DNA of 64,000 nt, taken from Actinomycetota bacterium (GTDB lineage Bacteria; Actinomycetota; Acidimicrobiia; Acidimicrobiales; Iamiaceae). Position numbers and translations under genes: made by a program. Below the pieces are notes generated by a model. That model saw only the letters and a program-made list of their open reading frames with translations. It had not been told where the DNA came from and searched no databases. The stretch lies in NCBI GenBank assembly GCA_016185275.1, contig JACPNX010000018.1, forward strand, positions 124,001-188,000. The letters are read 5' to 3'. Shown piece by piece: positions 32,737 to 40,211 of this stretch; positions within the stretch are counted from its first letter, which is position 1, and every line of letters begins with the position of its first letter.

Positions 32737-33369
32737 ACCCGCTGGGCGAACGGGCTCCGCCGGCATTCGGCGCGACGCGGAACTCGCACCAACATCCAGA
32801 CGCACCGCACCGACCGAGCGGTTTGCGTGTGACTCCGCCGCAGGCCGACTCACCCCCAGCACGATTCGGCACGACGCGGAACCAACACCCGCACGCAGCA
32901 CACCCGCCGCACCGACCGAGCGGGTTGCGTATGACTCCGCCGCAGGCCGACTCACCCCAGCGCGATTCGGCGCGACGCGGAATCAACACCCACACGCAGC
33001 ACAGCCCACCACACCGACCGAGCGGATTGCGTCTGACTTCGCCGCAGCCCCACTTCCCTGTCCGCATCTCGAACGGCCGCACCCCGCTCACCAACCCCAG
33101 CACGATTCGGCGCGACGCGGACGGAGCAGGCGAGTCGCGAGCACGCGAGTGGCGAGTCACGAGCACGCGAGTGGCGAGTGCCGAGCCGCGGGCAGGCAGG
33201 TGGCGAGCCGCTGGCAGGCGAGTGGCGAGCGCCGAGTCACGAGGAGGCGAGCGCGGAGCCCCGACGCCGCGAAGCCACCGGCAGCCCGCAGCCCGCAGCC
33301 AGCAGCCGGCAGCCGGGGCGGGCCAGGCGAGTCCTCGACCGGGCTACGGTCCCGCACCCGGAGGTGCGA
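32737..33369. repeat. right repeat array and GC-rich simple repeats
   Basis: No gene is supported. ATTCGGCGCGACGCGGA (one copy with a C-to-A change) occurs at 32765-32781, 32864-32880, 32965-32981 and 33105-33121, opposite in direction to the left array. Copies two and three sit in about 100-base tandem units containing ACCGACCGAGCGG and GACTCCGCCGCAGGCCGACT. From about 33130 to 33255 there are degenerate GCGAGTGGCGAGT repeats, then CAGCCCGCAGCC-type repeats to 33320. Confidence 0.85.
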
Positions 33370-34926
33370 ATGCGGAACAACGGGGGGCGCATCGTCCTCG
33401 CCATCGACCTCGGCACGGGGGGCCCGAAGGCTGCCCTGGTCACCCTCGACGGGGACCTGGTCGGCCATACCTTCGAGCCGACGGAGGTGAGCGTCCTGCC
33501 GGGAGGCGGCGCCGAGCAGGATCCGGCCGCGTGGTGGTCGGCGATCACGACTGCGGTGACGCGCCTGGTGGACCAGGCCACGGGTGAGGTCGAGCCCACC
33601 GACATCGCCGCGGTGGCCGTCACCGGGCAATGGTCGGGCACGGTCGCCGTGGACGAGAAGGGCGAGCCGCTGGCACCCGCGGTCATCTGGATGGACGACC
33701 GGGGCGCCCCCCACATCAGGGAGGTCGTCGGCGGCCGGGTGAACGTGCTCGGCTACGACCCTCGCAAGCTCCAGCGGTGGATCCGGCTCACCGGCGGCGC
33801 CCCGAGCCTCTCGGGCAAGGACTCGATCGCGCACATCCTGTTCCTGAAGGAGGAGCGGCCCGACGTCTACCGCGCCGCCCGGTGGTTCCTCGAGCCCGTC
33901 GACCACCTGAACCAGCGACTGACGGGCGTCGCGGTGTCGTCCTACGACTGCATCGTCGCCCACTGGTTGACCGACAACCGCAGCCGCGCCACCGTCGCCT
34001 ACGACGCCCAGCTGCTCGAGTGGTGCGGCATCGACCGCGGCACGCTCCCGGACCTCGTGCCCTCGGCCTCGGTGGTCGGCGGGTTGGTCGAGGCGGTGGC
34101 CGACGAGTGGGGCCTCCCTCCCGGCATCCCGGTGGTGACCGCCAGCGGCGACGTCCACTCGGCGGTCGCCGGCTGCGGCGCGGTCGGCGACCTCGATGGT
34201 CACCTCTACCTCGGCACGTCCTCGTGGCTGTCGTGCCACGTCGCCAAGCGGGGCACCGATCTGCGCCACAACATGGCGGCGCTCCCGTCCGCCCTGCCGG
34301 GCCGGTGGTTCCTCGCCAACGAGCACGAGACCGCCGGCGGCTGCCTGCTCCACCTGCGCGATCGGCTCAACATCGTCGACGACCTCGAGGAGGCGAACGC
34401 CGTCGCCGCCACCGCACCGGCCGGCAGCCACCGCCTCGTCTACACGCCGTGGCTCAACGGAGAACGCACGCCCGTCGACGACCACACCATCCGCGGCGGT
34501 TGGACGAACCTCGCGCTCGCTCACGACCGGTCCGATCTGGTCCGTTCGGTCTTCGAAGGCGTCGCCCTCAACAGCCGCTGGCTGCTCGACGTGGTCGAGT
34601 CCTACGTGAAGCGCCCGTTCCCCTGGCTCAACGTGATCGGCGGCGGAGCGCAGTCCGACCTGTGGTGCCAGATCCACGCCGACGTCCTCGACCGGCCGAT
34701 CCGGCGCGTCGTCGACGCCCAGCACGCGGGCGCCCGCGGCGCGGCCACGATCGCAGCCGTGGCCCTCGAGGCCGCCACCCCCGAGGCGTGTGCCTCCAAG
34801 GTCCGCGTCGAGCGGGAGTTCCGACCGGACCGGGGCAACCGGCCCATGTACGAGGACCTGTACCAGGCGTTCCGTCGCCTGTACAAGGCGAACAAGCCCA
34901 TCCACGCCCGCCTCAACCGCGCGTGA
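33370..34926 (+). CDS. FGGY family carbohydrate kinase
   Basis: A 518-residue sugar kinase with ribosome site GGAGG before ATG 33370. The N-terminal phosphate motif is IDLGTGGPKAALV, then GQWSGTVAVDEKG and VIWMDDRGA; the second-domain ATP motifs are YLGTSSWLSCH and NVIGGGAQSDLWCQI, with PLYL-like WLNGERTPVDD. It resembles xylulokinase-like FGGY enzymes but the substrate is not clear. A PLP lyase gene follows 30 bases later, so the kinase product may feed that step. Confidence 0.9.
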   Translation: MRNNGGRIVLAIDLGTGGPKAALVTLDGDLVGHTFEPTEVSVLPGGGAEQDPAAWWSAITTAVTRLVDQATGEVEPTDIAAVAVTGQWSGTVAVDEKGEPLAPAVIWMDDRGAPHIREVVGGRVNVLGYDPRKLQRWIRLTGGAPSLSGKDSIAHILFLKEERPDVYRAARWFLEPVDHLNQRLTGVAVSSYDCIVAHWLTDNRSRATVAYDAQLLEWCGIDRGTLPDLVPSASVVGGLVEAVADEWGLPPGIPVVTASGDVHSAVAGCGAVGDLDGHLYLGTSSWLSCHVAKRGTDLRHNMAALPSALPGRWFLANEHETAGGCLLHLRDRLNIVDDLEEANAVAATAPAGSHRLVYTPWLNGERTPVDDHTIRGGWTNLALAHDRSDLVRSVFEGVALNSRWLLDVVESYVKRPFPWLNVIGGGAQSDLWCQIHADVLDRPIRRVVDAQHAGARGAATIAAVALEAATPEACASKVRVEREFRPDRGNRPMYEDLYQAFRRLYKANKPIHARLNRA

Positions 34927-34956
34927 TGCGCGGCGGGCACCCCACCCGGAGGACCC

Positions 34957-36378
34957 ATGGACGCTGCCGAGCGTGAAGCACTCGCCGAGATGCTCGAGCC
35001 GGACCTGAAGCCGTACCACGACCGCTTCGCCCGCCATCGCTCGCTTCCGCAGCAGGGGCGTGGGCGCGACGAGGTGCTGGCCGAGATGCGGGAGATGGCG
35101 GAGCTGGAGCGTGACCGCTGGGCCGACGGCTTCGCCTCCGGGGCGGTCTACAACGGCGACCCGGAGCACGTCGCCTTCCTCGACGACGTGTACGCGCTGA
35201 ACAGCCAGACCAACCCCCTCCACGCGGACCTGTGGCCGTCGATCACCAAGTACGAGGCCGAGGTGGTGTCCATGGTCGCCGCCATGCTGCACGGCGGCAC
35301 CGCCGCGGCGCCCGACGTGTGCGGCACCGTCACCTCCGGCGGCACGGAGTCGATCCTGCTGGCCATGAAGACCTACCGGGACCGGGCGCGGGCGCGGGCG
35401 CACGGCGGCACGCGGCAACCCAACGTCGTGGCACCGGTCAGCGCCCACGCCGCGTTCGACAAGGCGTCCCAGTACTTCGGCATCGAGCTCCGCAAGGCTC
35501 CCCTGCACGCCGACTTCCGCGTCGACGTCGACGCCGCGGCCGCGCTCGTCGACGACGACACCATCGCCCTCGTCGGGTCCGCGGTGCAGTACCCGCAGGG
35601 CGTGCAGGACCCGATCGGCGATCTCGCCGCCCTCGCCGCGGAGCGCGGCATCGGCATGCACACCGACTCGTGCCTCGGTGGCTTCGTGCTGCCGTGGGCC
35701 GAGCGGCTCGGACATCATGTCCCGCCCTTCGACTTCCGGCTGCCGGGCGTGACGTCGATGTCGTGCGACACGCACAAGTTCGGCTACGCCGCCAAGGGCA
35801 CCTCGGTCGTGCTCTACCGCGATCCCGACCTGCGCGCCCACCAGTACTACCGGACCGCCGACTGGCCCGGCGGCCTGTACTTCTCGCCCACGTTCGCCGG
35901 TTCGCGCCCCGGCGCCCTGTCCGCCCAGGCGTGGGCTGCGCTCGTGACGATCGGCGAGGAGGGCTACCTGGACGCCACCCGCCGCATCGTCGACACCGCA
36001 CAGGAGATCCGCCGCGGCGTCGCAGGCATCGAAGGGCTGGCGCTGCACGGCGAGTCGCTGTTCGTCGTGGCCTTGGGCTCGGACGACCCGTCGCTCGACA
36101 CGTACGCCGTGCTGGACGCCATGGGCCGTCGCCGGTGGAGCCTCAACGGCCTCCAATCGCCGCCGTCGATGCACCTGTGCGTCACGCTCCGGCACACCCA
36201 GGAAGGCGTGGCGGACCGCTTCGTGGCCGACCTCGCCTCGGCCGTGGCCGAGGTCCGCGCCGACCCCGGCACCGGAGGCGTCATGGCCCCCGTGTACGGC
36301 ATGGCCGCGTCGGTGGAGAGCCGCGGGACGGTCGAGGAGATCCTGCGCACGTACGTCGACGTGCTGTTCCGAGCCTGA
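34957..36378 (+). CDS. sphingosine-1-phosphate-lyase-like PLP decarboxylase
   Basis: A 473-residue group II PLP enzyme, ribosome site GGAGG four bases before [21 protein letters not shown] and [20 protein letters not shown] are close to sphingosine-1-phosphate lyases; the cofactor lysine is in [13 protein letters not shown] (about residue 274) and the Asp in [11 protein letters not shown]. It probably splits a phosphorylated long-chain base or another phosphorylated amino alcohol. It is cotranscribed with the FGGY kinase, which may phosphorylate an upstream intermediate (inference). Confidence 0.88.
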   Translation: MDAAEREALAEMLEPDLKPYHDRFARHRSLPQQGRGRDEVLAEMREMAELERDRWADGFASGAVYNGDPEHVAFLDDVYALNSQTNPLHADLWPSITKYEAEVVSMVAAMLHGGTAAAPDVCGTVTSGGTESILLAMKTYRDRARARAHGGTRQPNVVAPVSAHAAFDKASQYFGIELRKAPLHADFRVDVDAAAALVDDDTIALVGSAVQYPQGVQDPIGDLAALAAERGIGMHTDSCLGGFVLPWAERLGHHVPPFDFRLPGVTSMSCDTHKFGYAAKGTSVVLYRDPDLRAHQYYRTADWPGGLYFSPTFAGSRPGALSAQAWAALVTIGEEGYLDATRRIVDTAQEIRRGVAGIEGLALHGESLFVVALGSDDPSLDTYAVLDAMGRRRWSLNGLQSPPSMHLCVTLRHTQEGVADRFVADLASAVAEVRADPGTGGVMAPVYGMAASVESRGTVEEILRTYVDVLFRA

Positions 36379-36396
36379 CCCGGGCAGGCTGGCGCG

Positions 36397-36663
36397 GTGC
36401 CCGACCCGACGCCCGATCCCGTCCTGCACCGGCGGGCCCGCATCGCCCGGCTCGTGACGACGGGTCAACGCATCGGCTACGCGCTGTTCGGCCTCGCCGT
36501 CGTGACCTTCGTGGTCGGCTTCGTCGCGGGGTTCCCGGGCTGGATCGTCGGCCTGATCGTCGCGGACATGGTGACCGGGTCGCTCGTGCTCGCGCCGGCC
36601 ATCGTCTTCGGATACGGCGTCAAGGCGGCCGATCGCGCCGACCGGGACGGCACCTGGAGCTGA
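36397..36663 (+). CDS. small membrane protein, unknown
   Basis: An 88-residue protein from GTG 36397, 18 bases after the lyase stop. A charged N-terminus precedes two hydrophobic helices (about 27-47 and 52-73). It appears to be the third gene of the kinase-lyase operon. No family was recognised. Confidence 0.6.
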   Translation: MPDPTPDPVLHRRARIARLVTTGQRIGYALFGLAVVTFVVGFVAGFPGWIVGLIVADMVTGSLVLAPAIVFGYGVKAADRADRDGTWS

Positions 36664-36812
36664 GCGCTCGGGTGGCGGGTGGAGCGGCCGGGGCCACGGC
36701 GGACATCGGCCATGCTCACGCGTTCGCCGTACCCGCGGCATCCCCTGCCATCGCAGCCGAACCCGGCGCACGGCGAGTGCGACACCGGTGGCCGGAGCCC
36801 GAGCGGGGCCGT

Positions 36813-36818
36813 TAGCGT
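36813..36818 (+). promoter_or_regulatory. -10 box for the TetR gene
   Basis: TAGCGT lies nine bases before ATG 36828, in a 164-base gap otherwise without obvious features. The spacing fits a leaderless or near-leaderless transcript. Confidence 0.3.
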
Positions 36819-36827
36819 TCCCCGGTC

Positions 36828-37418
36828 ATGGCCGTCCGCCTCCCCGCCTCCGAGCGCCGCCGCCAGCTGCTCGACACGGCCCTCGAGGTGTTCGGCGCGC
36901 ACGGCTTCCACGGCGCCTCCATGAACCAGGTGGCCGAGGCCGCCGGCGTCACCAAGCCCGTCCTGTACCAGCACTTCCGGTCGAAGCGTGCGCTCTACCG
37001 CGAGCTGCTGGACGACGTGGCGGACCGCTTGGCCCTCGCCGTCGTCGAGGCCACCGGCGAGGCCGGTTCGCCGCACCGGCAGGTCCAGCTCGGCCTGCGC
37101 ACCTACTTCACGTTCGTCCACGGCAACCGGGCCGCCTTCCGTCTGATGTTCGGTAGCGGCACCCGGCGCGACCCCGAGTTCGCAGAGGTCGTCACCCGCG
37201 TCGAGGACATGATCGCCGAAGCCGTGGCGGACCTCATCGTGGTCCCCGGCATGGCCCGGGCGTCACGACTGCTGCTGGGTTACGCCATCGTCGGCATGTC
37301 GGAGGGCACGAGTCGTCACTGGAGCGAGAACGGCTTCGAGCCGTCACCCGAAGAGCTGGCCGAGCTCGTGGCCGAGCTGGCCTGGGCCGGCCTGCGCGGC
37401 CTGCGCCCGGAGACCTGA
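36828..37418 (+). CDS. TetR family transcriptional regulator
   Basis: A 196-residue regulator. The N-terminal helix-turn-helix runs from RRRQLLDTALEVFGAHGF through MNQVAEAAGVTKPVLYQHFRSK to LYRELLDDV (residues about 9-55). The C-terminal ligand domain is divergent, as usual. The targets are unknown; the kinase-lyase operon upstream on the same strand and the convergent formate dehydrogenase operon are candidates. Confidence 0.92.
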   Translation: MAVRLPASERRRQLLDTALEVFGAHGFHGASMNQVAEAAGVTKPVLYQHFRSKRALYRELLDDVADRLALAVVEATGEAGSPHRQVQLGLRTYFTFVHGNRAAFRLMFGSGTRRDPEFAEVVTRVEDMIAEAVADLIVVPGMARASRLLLGYAIVGMSEGTSRHWSENGFEPSPEELAELVAELAWAGLRGLRPET

Positions 37419-37436
37419 CCCGCTTCTCTCGCCCGT

Positions 37437-38399
37437 CTAACGCCCGGCGCCGCCGCTCGCCGCGCGCGCCTGCTGTGGCGCGACCGTGGCCCGCGGGTCG
37501 CGCGCCGAGGTGAACCCGGCCTTGAACACGGCGAGGCGCTCGCAGGCCGCTCCCGCCATGACGAACCCCCCGCCGGCGACCGCGGCGAGGCGCGACCGGC
37601 GCGGGGTGCTCGCCAGCACGGCGGCCCCGGTCAGCCCGAGAACCGCCGCCAACCGCTTCCAGCGCCTCGCCGGCTCCAGACGGTAGGGCTCGGCGAGCGT
37701 CCCCAAGCGGTCTTCCATGACCTTGGCGGCGAGCAGCTCCACGCCGACGCCGAGCGCCGCGGCCCGCCGCGCCGGCCCGCTGGCCGGCGGGGGTGCCAGC
37801 ACGCACGCCGCCCCTCCCGCGCTGGCCAGGGCCCCACCCGCGAAGACGAACGGCAGCTCTCGCCTCGCCTCGTGCCAGACCGGCACGGCGGTGTCGGCCA
37901 GCAGCACGGCGGTGTAGGTGGCCAGGGCGGGGCCGAGCACGCCGGCCGCGAGCTGCGCGGCGCGCCGCAACCGAGGGAACCAGCCCAGCTCACCGAGCAC
38001 TGCGGCGCCGACCGCCGCGGGGCCGAACCCGGCGAGGATCCACGAACCCATGCTCATCGGCGAGGTGGGCTTGAACACGCGCAGCATGTGCGAAAAGCGC
38101 GACGGCCGCCCGAGGTCCGACACCAGCAGCACCGGGCTCGCGAGGGTCCCGGCGAGCGCGGCCCGCTCGAGCGCTCGGGCGAGGTCGTCGTCGCCGGCCA
38201 GCCGCGCCGCGAGCGCCAACGTCGCGGACGCACCGGCCAGGCCCCCGCTGAACAGGTACCACGGGATCTCCCACGTCCAGGTCGGCTCCCGGATCACCGG
38301 CTGGTCGTAGTAGGTGCGGACCTCGACGTCGGGCACGACCGCGAAGCGGTCGCCCTTGCGCCGCCCGGTGTGCCCCGCGGGTCGAGCCTCGACGCTCAC
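37437..38399 (-). CDS. NrfD-family membrane subunit of formate dehydrogenase
   Basis: A 320-residue polytopic protein from GTG 38399. About eight membrane segments are visible. Conserved features of the NrfD/PsrC family are PTWTWEIPWYLFSGGLAGAS near the start and LLVSDLGRPSRF, then TSPMSMGSWIL. It would carry electrons from FdhB to quinone. It overlaps fdhB by four bases (GTGA). It is the last gene of the fdh operon and converges on the TetR gene. Confidence 0.88.
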   Translation of the reverse strand: MSVEARPAGHTGRRKGDRFAVVPDVEVRTYYDQPVIREPTWTWEIPWYLFSGGLAGASATLALAARLAGDDDLARALERAALAGTLASPVLLVSDLGRPSRFSHMLRVFKPTSPMSMGSWILAGFGPAAVGAAVLGELGWFPRLRRAAQLAAGVLGPALATYTAVLLADTAVPVWHEARRELPFVFAGGALASAGGAACVLAPPPASGPARRAAALGVGVELLAAKVMEDRLGTLAEPYRLEPARRWKRLAAVLGLTGAAVLASTPRRSRLAAVAGGGFVMAGAACERLAVFKAGFTSARDPRATVAPQQARAASGGAGR

Positions 38400-39244
38400 C
38401 GGCGGCCTCCGGCCACCACCGCGAACGCGGCGCCGGCGAGTCCGAGCGCGGCGACCCCGGCCGCCCTCCACATCGACCCGACGTCACGGGTCGTGTCGAC
38501 CGGGTCCGGCGGCAGGCCGTACACCTCGGGCTGGTCGAGGAGGAGGAAGAAGGCGCCGGCCCCACCGATGCCGTCCGCCTCGTCGTGCAGGTACAGGCGA
38601 GCCTCGTCGACGCCACGGGCCCGCAGCTCCTGCACCCGCTCGCCGGCGCGGGCCCGCAGCTCGTCGAGCGGTCCGAACTGAATCGACTCGGTAGGGCAGG
38701 CCTTGGCGCACGCGGGGTGCAGGTCGTCGCGGAGCCGGTCGTAGCAGAGCGTGCACTTCCACGCGAGGCCGTCGGACTCGCGGCGGTCGATCACCCCGAA
38801 GGGGCACGCGGGCACGCAGTAGCCGCAACCGTTGCAGACGTCGGACTGGACGACCACGGTGTCGAACTCGGTGCGGAACAGCGCGCCGGTCGGGCACACG
38901 TCGAGGCAGGCCGCGTGGGTGCAGTGCTTGCAGACGTCGGACGACATCAGCCACCGCAGGCCGCCGTCGCCGACCGCGCCCCCGCCCACGGCGCCGCCTG
39001 CTGCCGGCTGCTCCACGAAGGCGACGTGGCGCCACGTGTCGGCGCCGAGCTTGCCGGTGTTGTCGTAGGACCGGCCCGTGAAGCGCAGCGGCCGGTCCGG
39101 CACGCCGTTCCACTCCTTGCACGCCACCTCGCAGGCCTTGCACCCGATGCACACCGACGTGTCGGTGAAGAACCCGTAGCGCACCCCCGGCTCGATGTGG
39201 TCGGCGACGGGTGCGTGCTCGACGAGCGGCTCGATGGTGGTCAC
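38396..39244 (-). CDS. fdhB: formate dehydrogenase iron-sulphur subunit (FdnH-like)
   Basis: A 282-residue four-cluster ferredoxin subunit from GTG 39244. Cysteine groups are CIGCKACEVAC, CKHCTHAACLDVC, CNGCGYCVPAC and CTLCYD with a later CAKAC, sixteen ligands in all. A glycine/alanine insert is present after residue 80, and the C-terminus ends in a membrane helix like FdnH. It passes electrons from FdhA to the NrfD subunit. The GAGGAGG ribosome site and start lie in a 28-base duplicate of the fdhA end. Confidence 0.93.
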   Translation of the reverse strand: MTTIEPLVEHAPVADHIEPGVRYGFFTDTSVCIGCKACEVACKEWNGVPDRPLRFTGRSYDNTGKLGADTWRHVAFVEQPAAGGAVGGGAVGDGGLRWLMSSDVCKHCTHAACLDVCPTGALFRTEFDTVVVQSDVCNGCGYCVPACPFGVIDRRESDGLAWKCTLCYDRLRDDLHPACAKACPTESIQFGPLDELRARAGERVQELRARGVDEARLYLHDEADGIGGAGAFFLLLDQPEVYGLPPDPVDTTRDVGSMWRAAGVAALGLAGAAFAVVAGGRR

Positions 39245-39268
39245 GTCGCCTCCTCGTTGGCGTCGGTC
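39241..39268. repeat. 28-base direct repeat, left copy (fdhB side)
   Basis: This copy matches 40184-40211 at 27 of 28 positions. On the minus strand it ends ...GAGGAGGCGACGTGA and supplies the ribosome site and GTG of fdhB, while its codons still read like the last residues of fdhA (TDANEEAT then stop). Confidence 0.95.
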
Positions 39269-39488
39269 GGCATGGGGACTTCCTCCGGAGACGGCGGCCA
39301 ATCCACCTCGCTCCCGGCAATCTGCGTGGTTGGAACCGGTCAGGCCCGCAGCCTCATCGAGATCCGGAACGAGACAGGCGCGACACGTTGTCCAACGCGA
39401 ACGTCGACGGGCGTCGTTCGCCCGCTCCGACGACGAGCTTGCGCGGTTGGCGGAGGCAGTCCGCAACGTTGGCCAATTCCGTGGGGGA

Positions 39489-39836
39489 TCAGAGGGCGAG
39501 ATGGAGGCGCAACGCCTCGTCGAGAGCGGCGACGAGATCGCCGGTGAGAGCGCCGAGGCGCGGTCCGATGCGTTCGACCGCGACCGACCGCACCTGTTCG
39601 GCCTGAGCCTTCGATTCCTGCTCGAGGCCGGTGCTCGCCGCGTCCAGCCTCACCTGGAACGGATGGACCCGGGACACGTTCGAGGTGACGGGAACGACCG
39701 TGACCACGCCTCGCCCCAGCCGCACGGCCGTCATGTTCGCGCCGTCGTTGCTCACGATGACAGCGGGCCGGCGCTTGTTCGCCTCTGCCCCCCGCGACGG
39801 ATCGAGATCGACGAGCCGGATCTCGCCCCGGCGCAT
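39489..39836 (-). CDS. mazF: MazF/PemK-family endoribonuclease toxin
   Basis: A 115-residue toxin from ATG 39836. MRRGEIRLVDLDPSRGAEANKRRPAVIVSND is the standard MazF N-terminal strand and the Arg-Arg-Pro loop, and VVTVVPVTSNVSRVHPFQVRL contains the catalytic Thr-Ser region; SKAQAEQVRSV follows. It cleaves RNA at short sequences when free of antitoxin. The start overlaps the antitoxin stop by one base (TGATG), so synthesis is coupled. Confidence 0.9.
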   Translation of the reverse strand: MRRGEIRLVDLDPSRGAEANKRRPAVIVSNDGANMTAVRLGRGVVTVVPVTSNVSRVHPFQVRLDAASTGLEQESKAQAEQVRSVAVERIGPRLGALTGDLVAALDEALRLHLAL

Positions 39837-40054
39837 CAGCGGAGACCGTCGCCGGCAGCGGCCTCCCACACCTCCGCGTCGGCGCTGTCAGCCCACTCCG
39901 CCCATGCCTGCTCGTAGCCGGGCCCCAACTGAGAGGAGCGCAGCAGTCGGACAGCCGTCTGCACCGCAGCGGACCTCGATCCGATCCCCTCACGCTCAGC
40001 GAACTGGTCGAGGAACCGGACGTCTTCGTCCGGCAGGCTCACGCTCAACTTCAC
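39836..40054 (-). CDS. mazE: MazE-type ribbon-helix-helix antitoxin
   Basis: A 72-residue antitoxin from GTG 40054. VKLSVSLPDEDVRFLDQFAE and then GIGSRSAAVQTAVRLLR form the ribbon-helix-helix DNA-binding part; the acidic C-terminus (WAEWADSADAEVWEAAAGD) should wrap the toxin. It precedes and overlaps mazF. It has its own leaderless promoter and a perfect palindrome, consistent with autoregulation. Confidence 0.88.
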   Translation of the reverse strand: MKLSVSLPDEDVRFLDQFAEREGIGSRSAAVQTAVRLLRSSQLGPGYEQAWAEWADSADAEVWEAAAGDGLR

Positions 40055-40061
40055 ACCGGCA

Positions 40062-40091
40062 ATGCTACCGCAGGTGCGCACCTGGTAGGAA
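40062..40091 (-). promoter_or_regulatory. mazEF promoter with perfect 14-base palindromic operator
   Basis: On the minus strand the -10 box TAGCAT (40067-40062) ends seven bases before GTG 40054. CAGGTGCGCACCTG (40071-40084) is a perfect palindrome between the -10 and a weak -35 (TTCCTA, 40091-40086). Binding of MazE there would block RNA polymerase. Confidence 0.6.
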
Positions 40092-40183
40092 CCGGCAGGG
40101 ACACGGCCATGACGGATGCAGACGGCGACTCGAATCGATGTGACCGGCCCGGCGGGGTCCCCCACCAGCGGCCCGAACGCCCA

Positions 40184-40211
40184 TCACGTCGCCTCCTCGT
40201 TGGCCTCGGTC
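40184..40211. repeat. 28-base direct repeat, right copy (fdhA 3' end)
   Basis: This copy encodes the true fdhA C-terminus (TEANEEAT, stop TGA at 40186-40184). Identity with 39241-39268 starts and stops abruptly at both edges, as a target duplication would. Confidence 0.95.

Larger units (their letters stand above)
39269..40183. mobile_element. 915-base inserted segment with MazEF-like module
   Basis: The segment sits between two copies of a 28-base fdhA-fdhB junction sequence. It holds the toxin and antitoxin genes plus non-coding flanks (39269-39488 and 40068-40183). No transposase, integrase or terminal inverted repeats were found, so the mechanism is unknown. Removal of the segment with one repeat copy would restore a GTGA overlap of the fdhA stop and the fdhB start. 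Confidence 0.65.

Noticed and set aside
32006-33121. CRISPR array
   Set aside because: Repeat spacing is irregular (62-109 bases on the left), flanking units are themselves repeated instead of unique spacers, orientation flips around a gene, and no cas gene is present.
36664-36827. Riboswitch or small RNA before the TetR gene
   Set aside because: No conserved hairpins or aptamer motifs are visible; only a -10 box was supported.
39269-40183. Insertion sequence or integron cassette
   Set aside because: No transposase, integrase, terminal inverted repeats or attC-like fold was seen, and 28 bases is longer than most insertion-sequence duplications.
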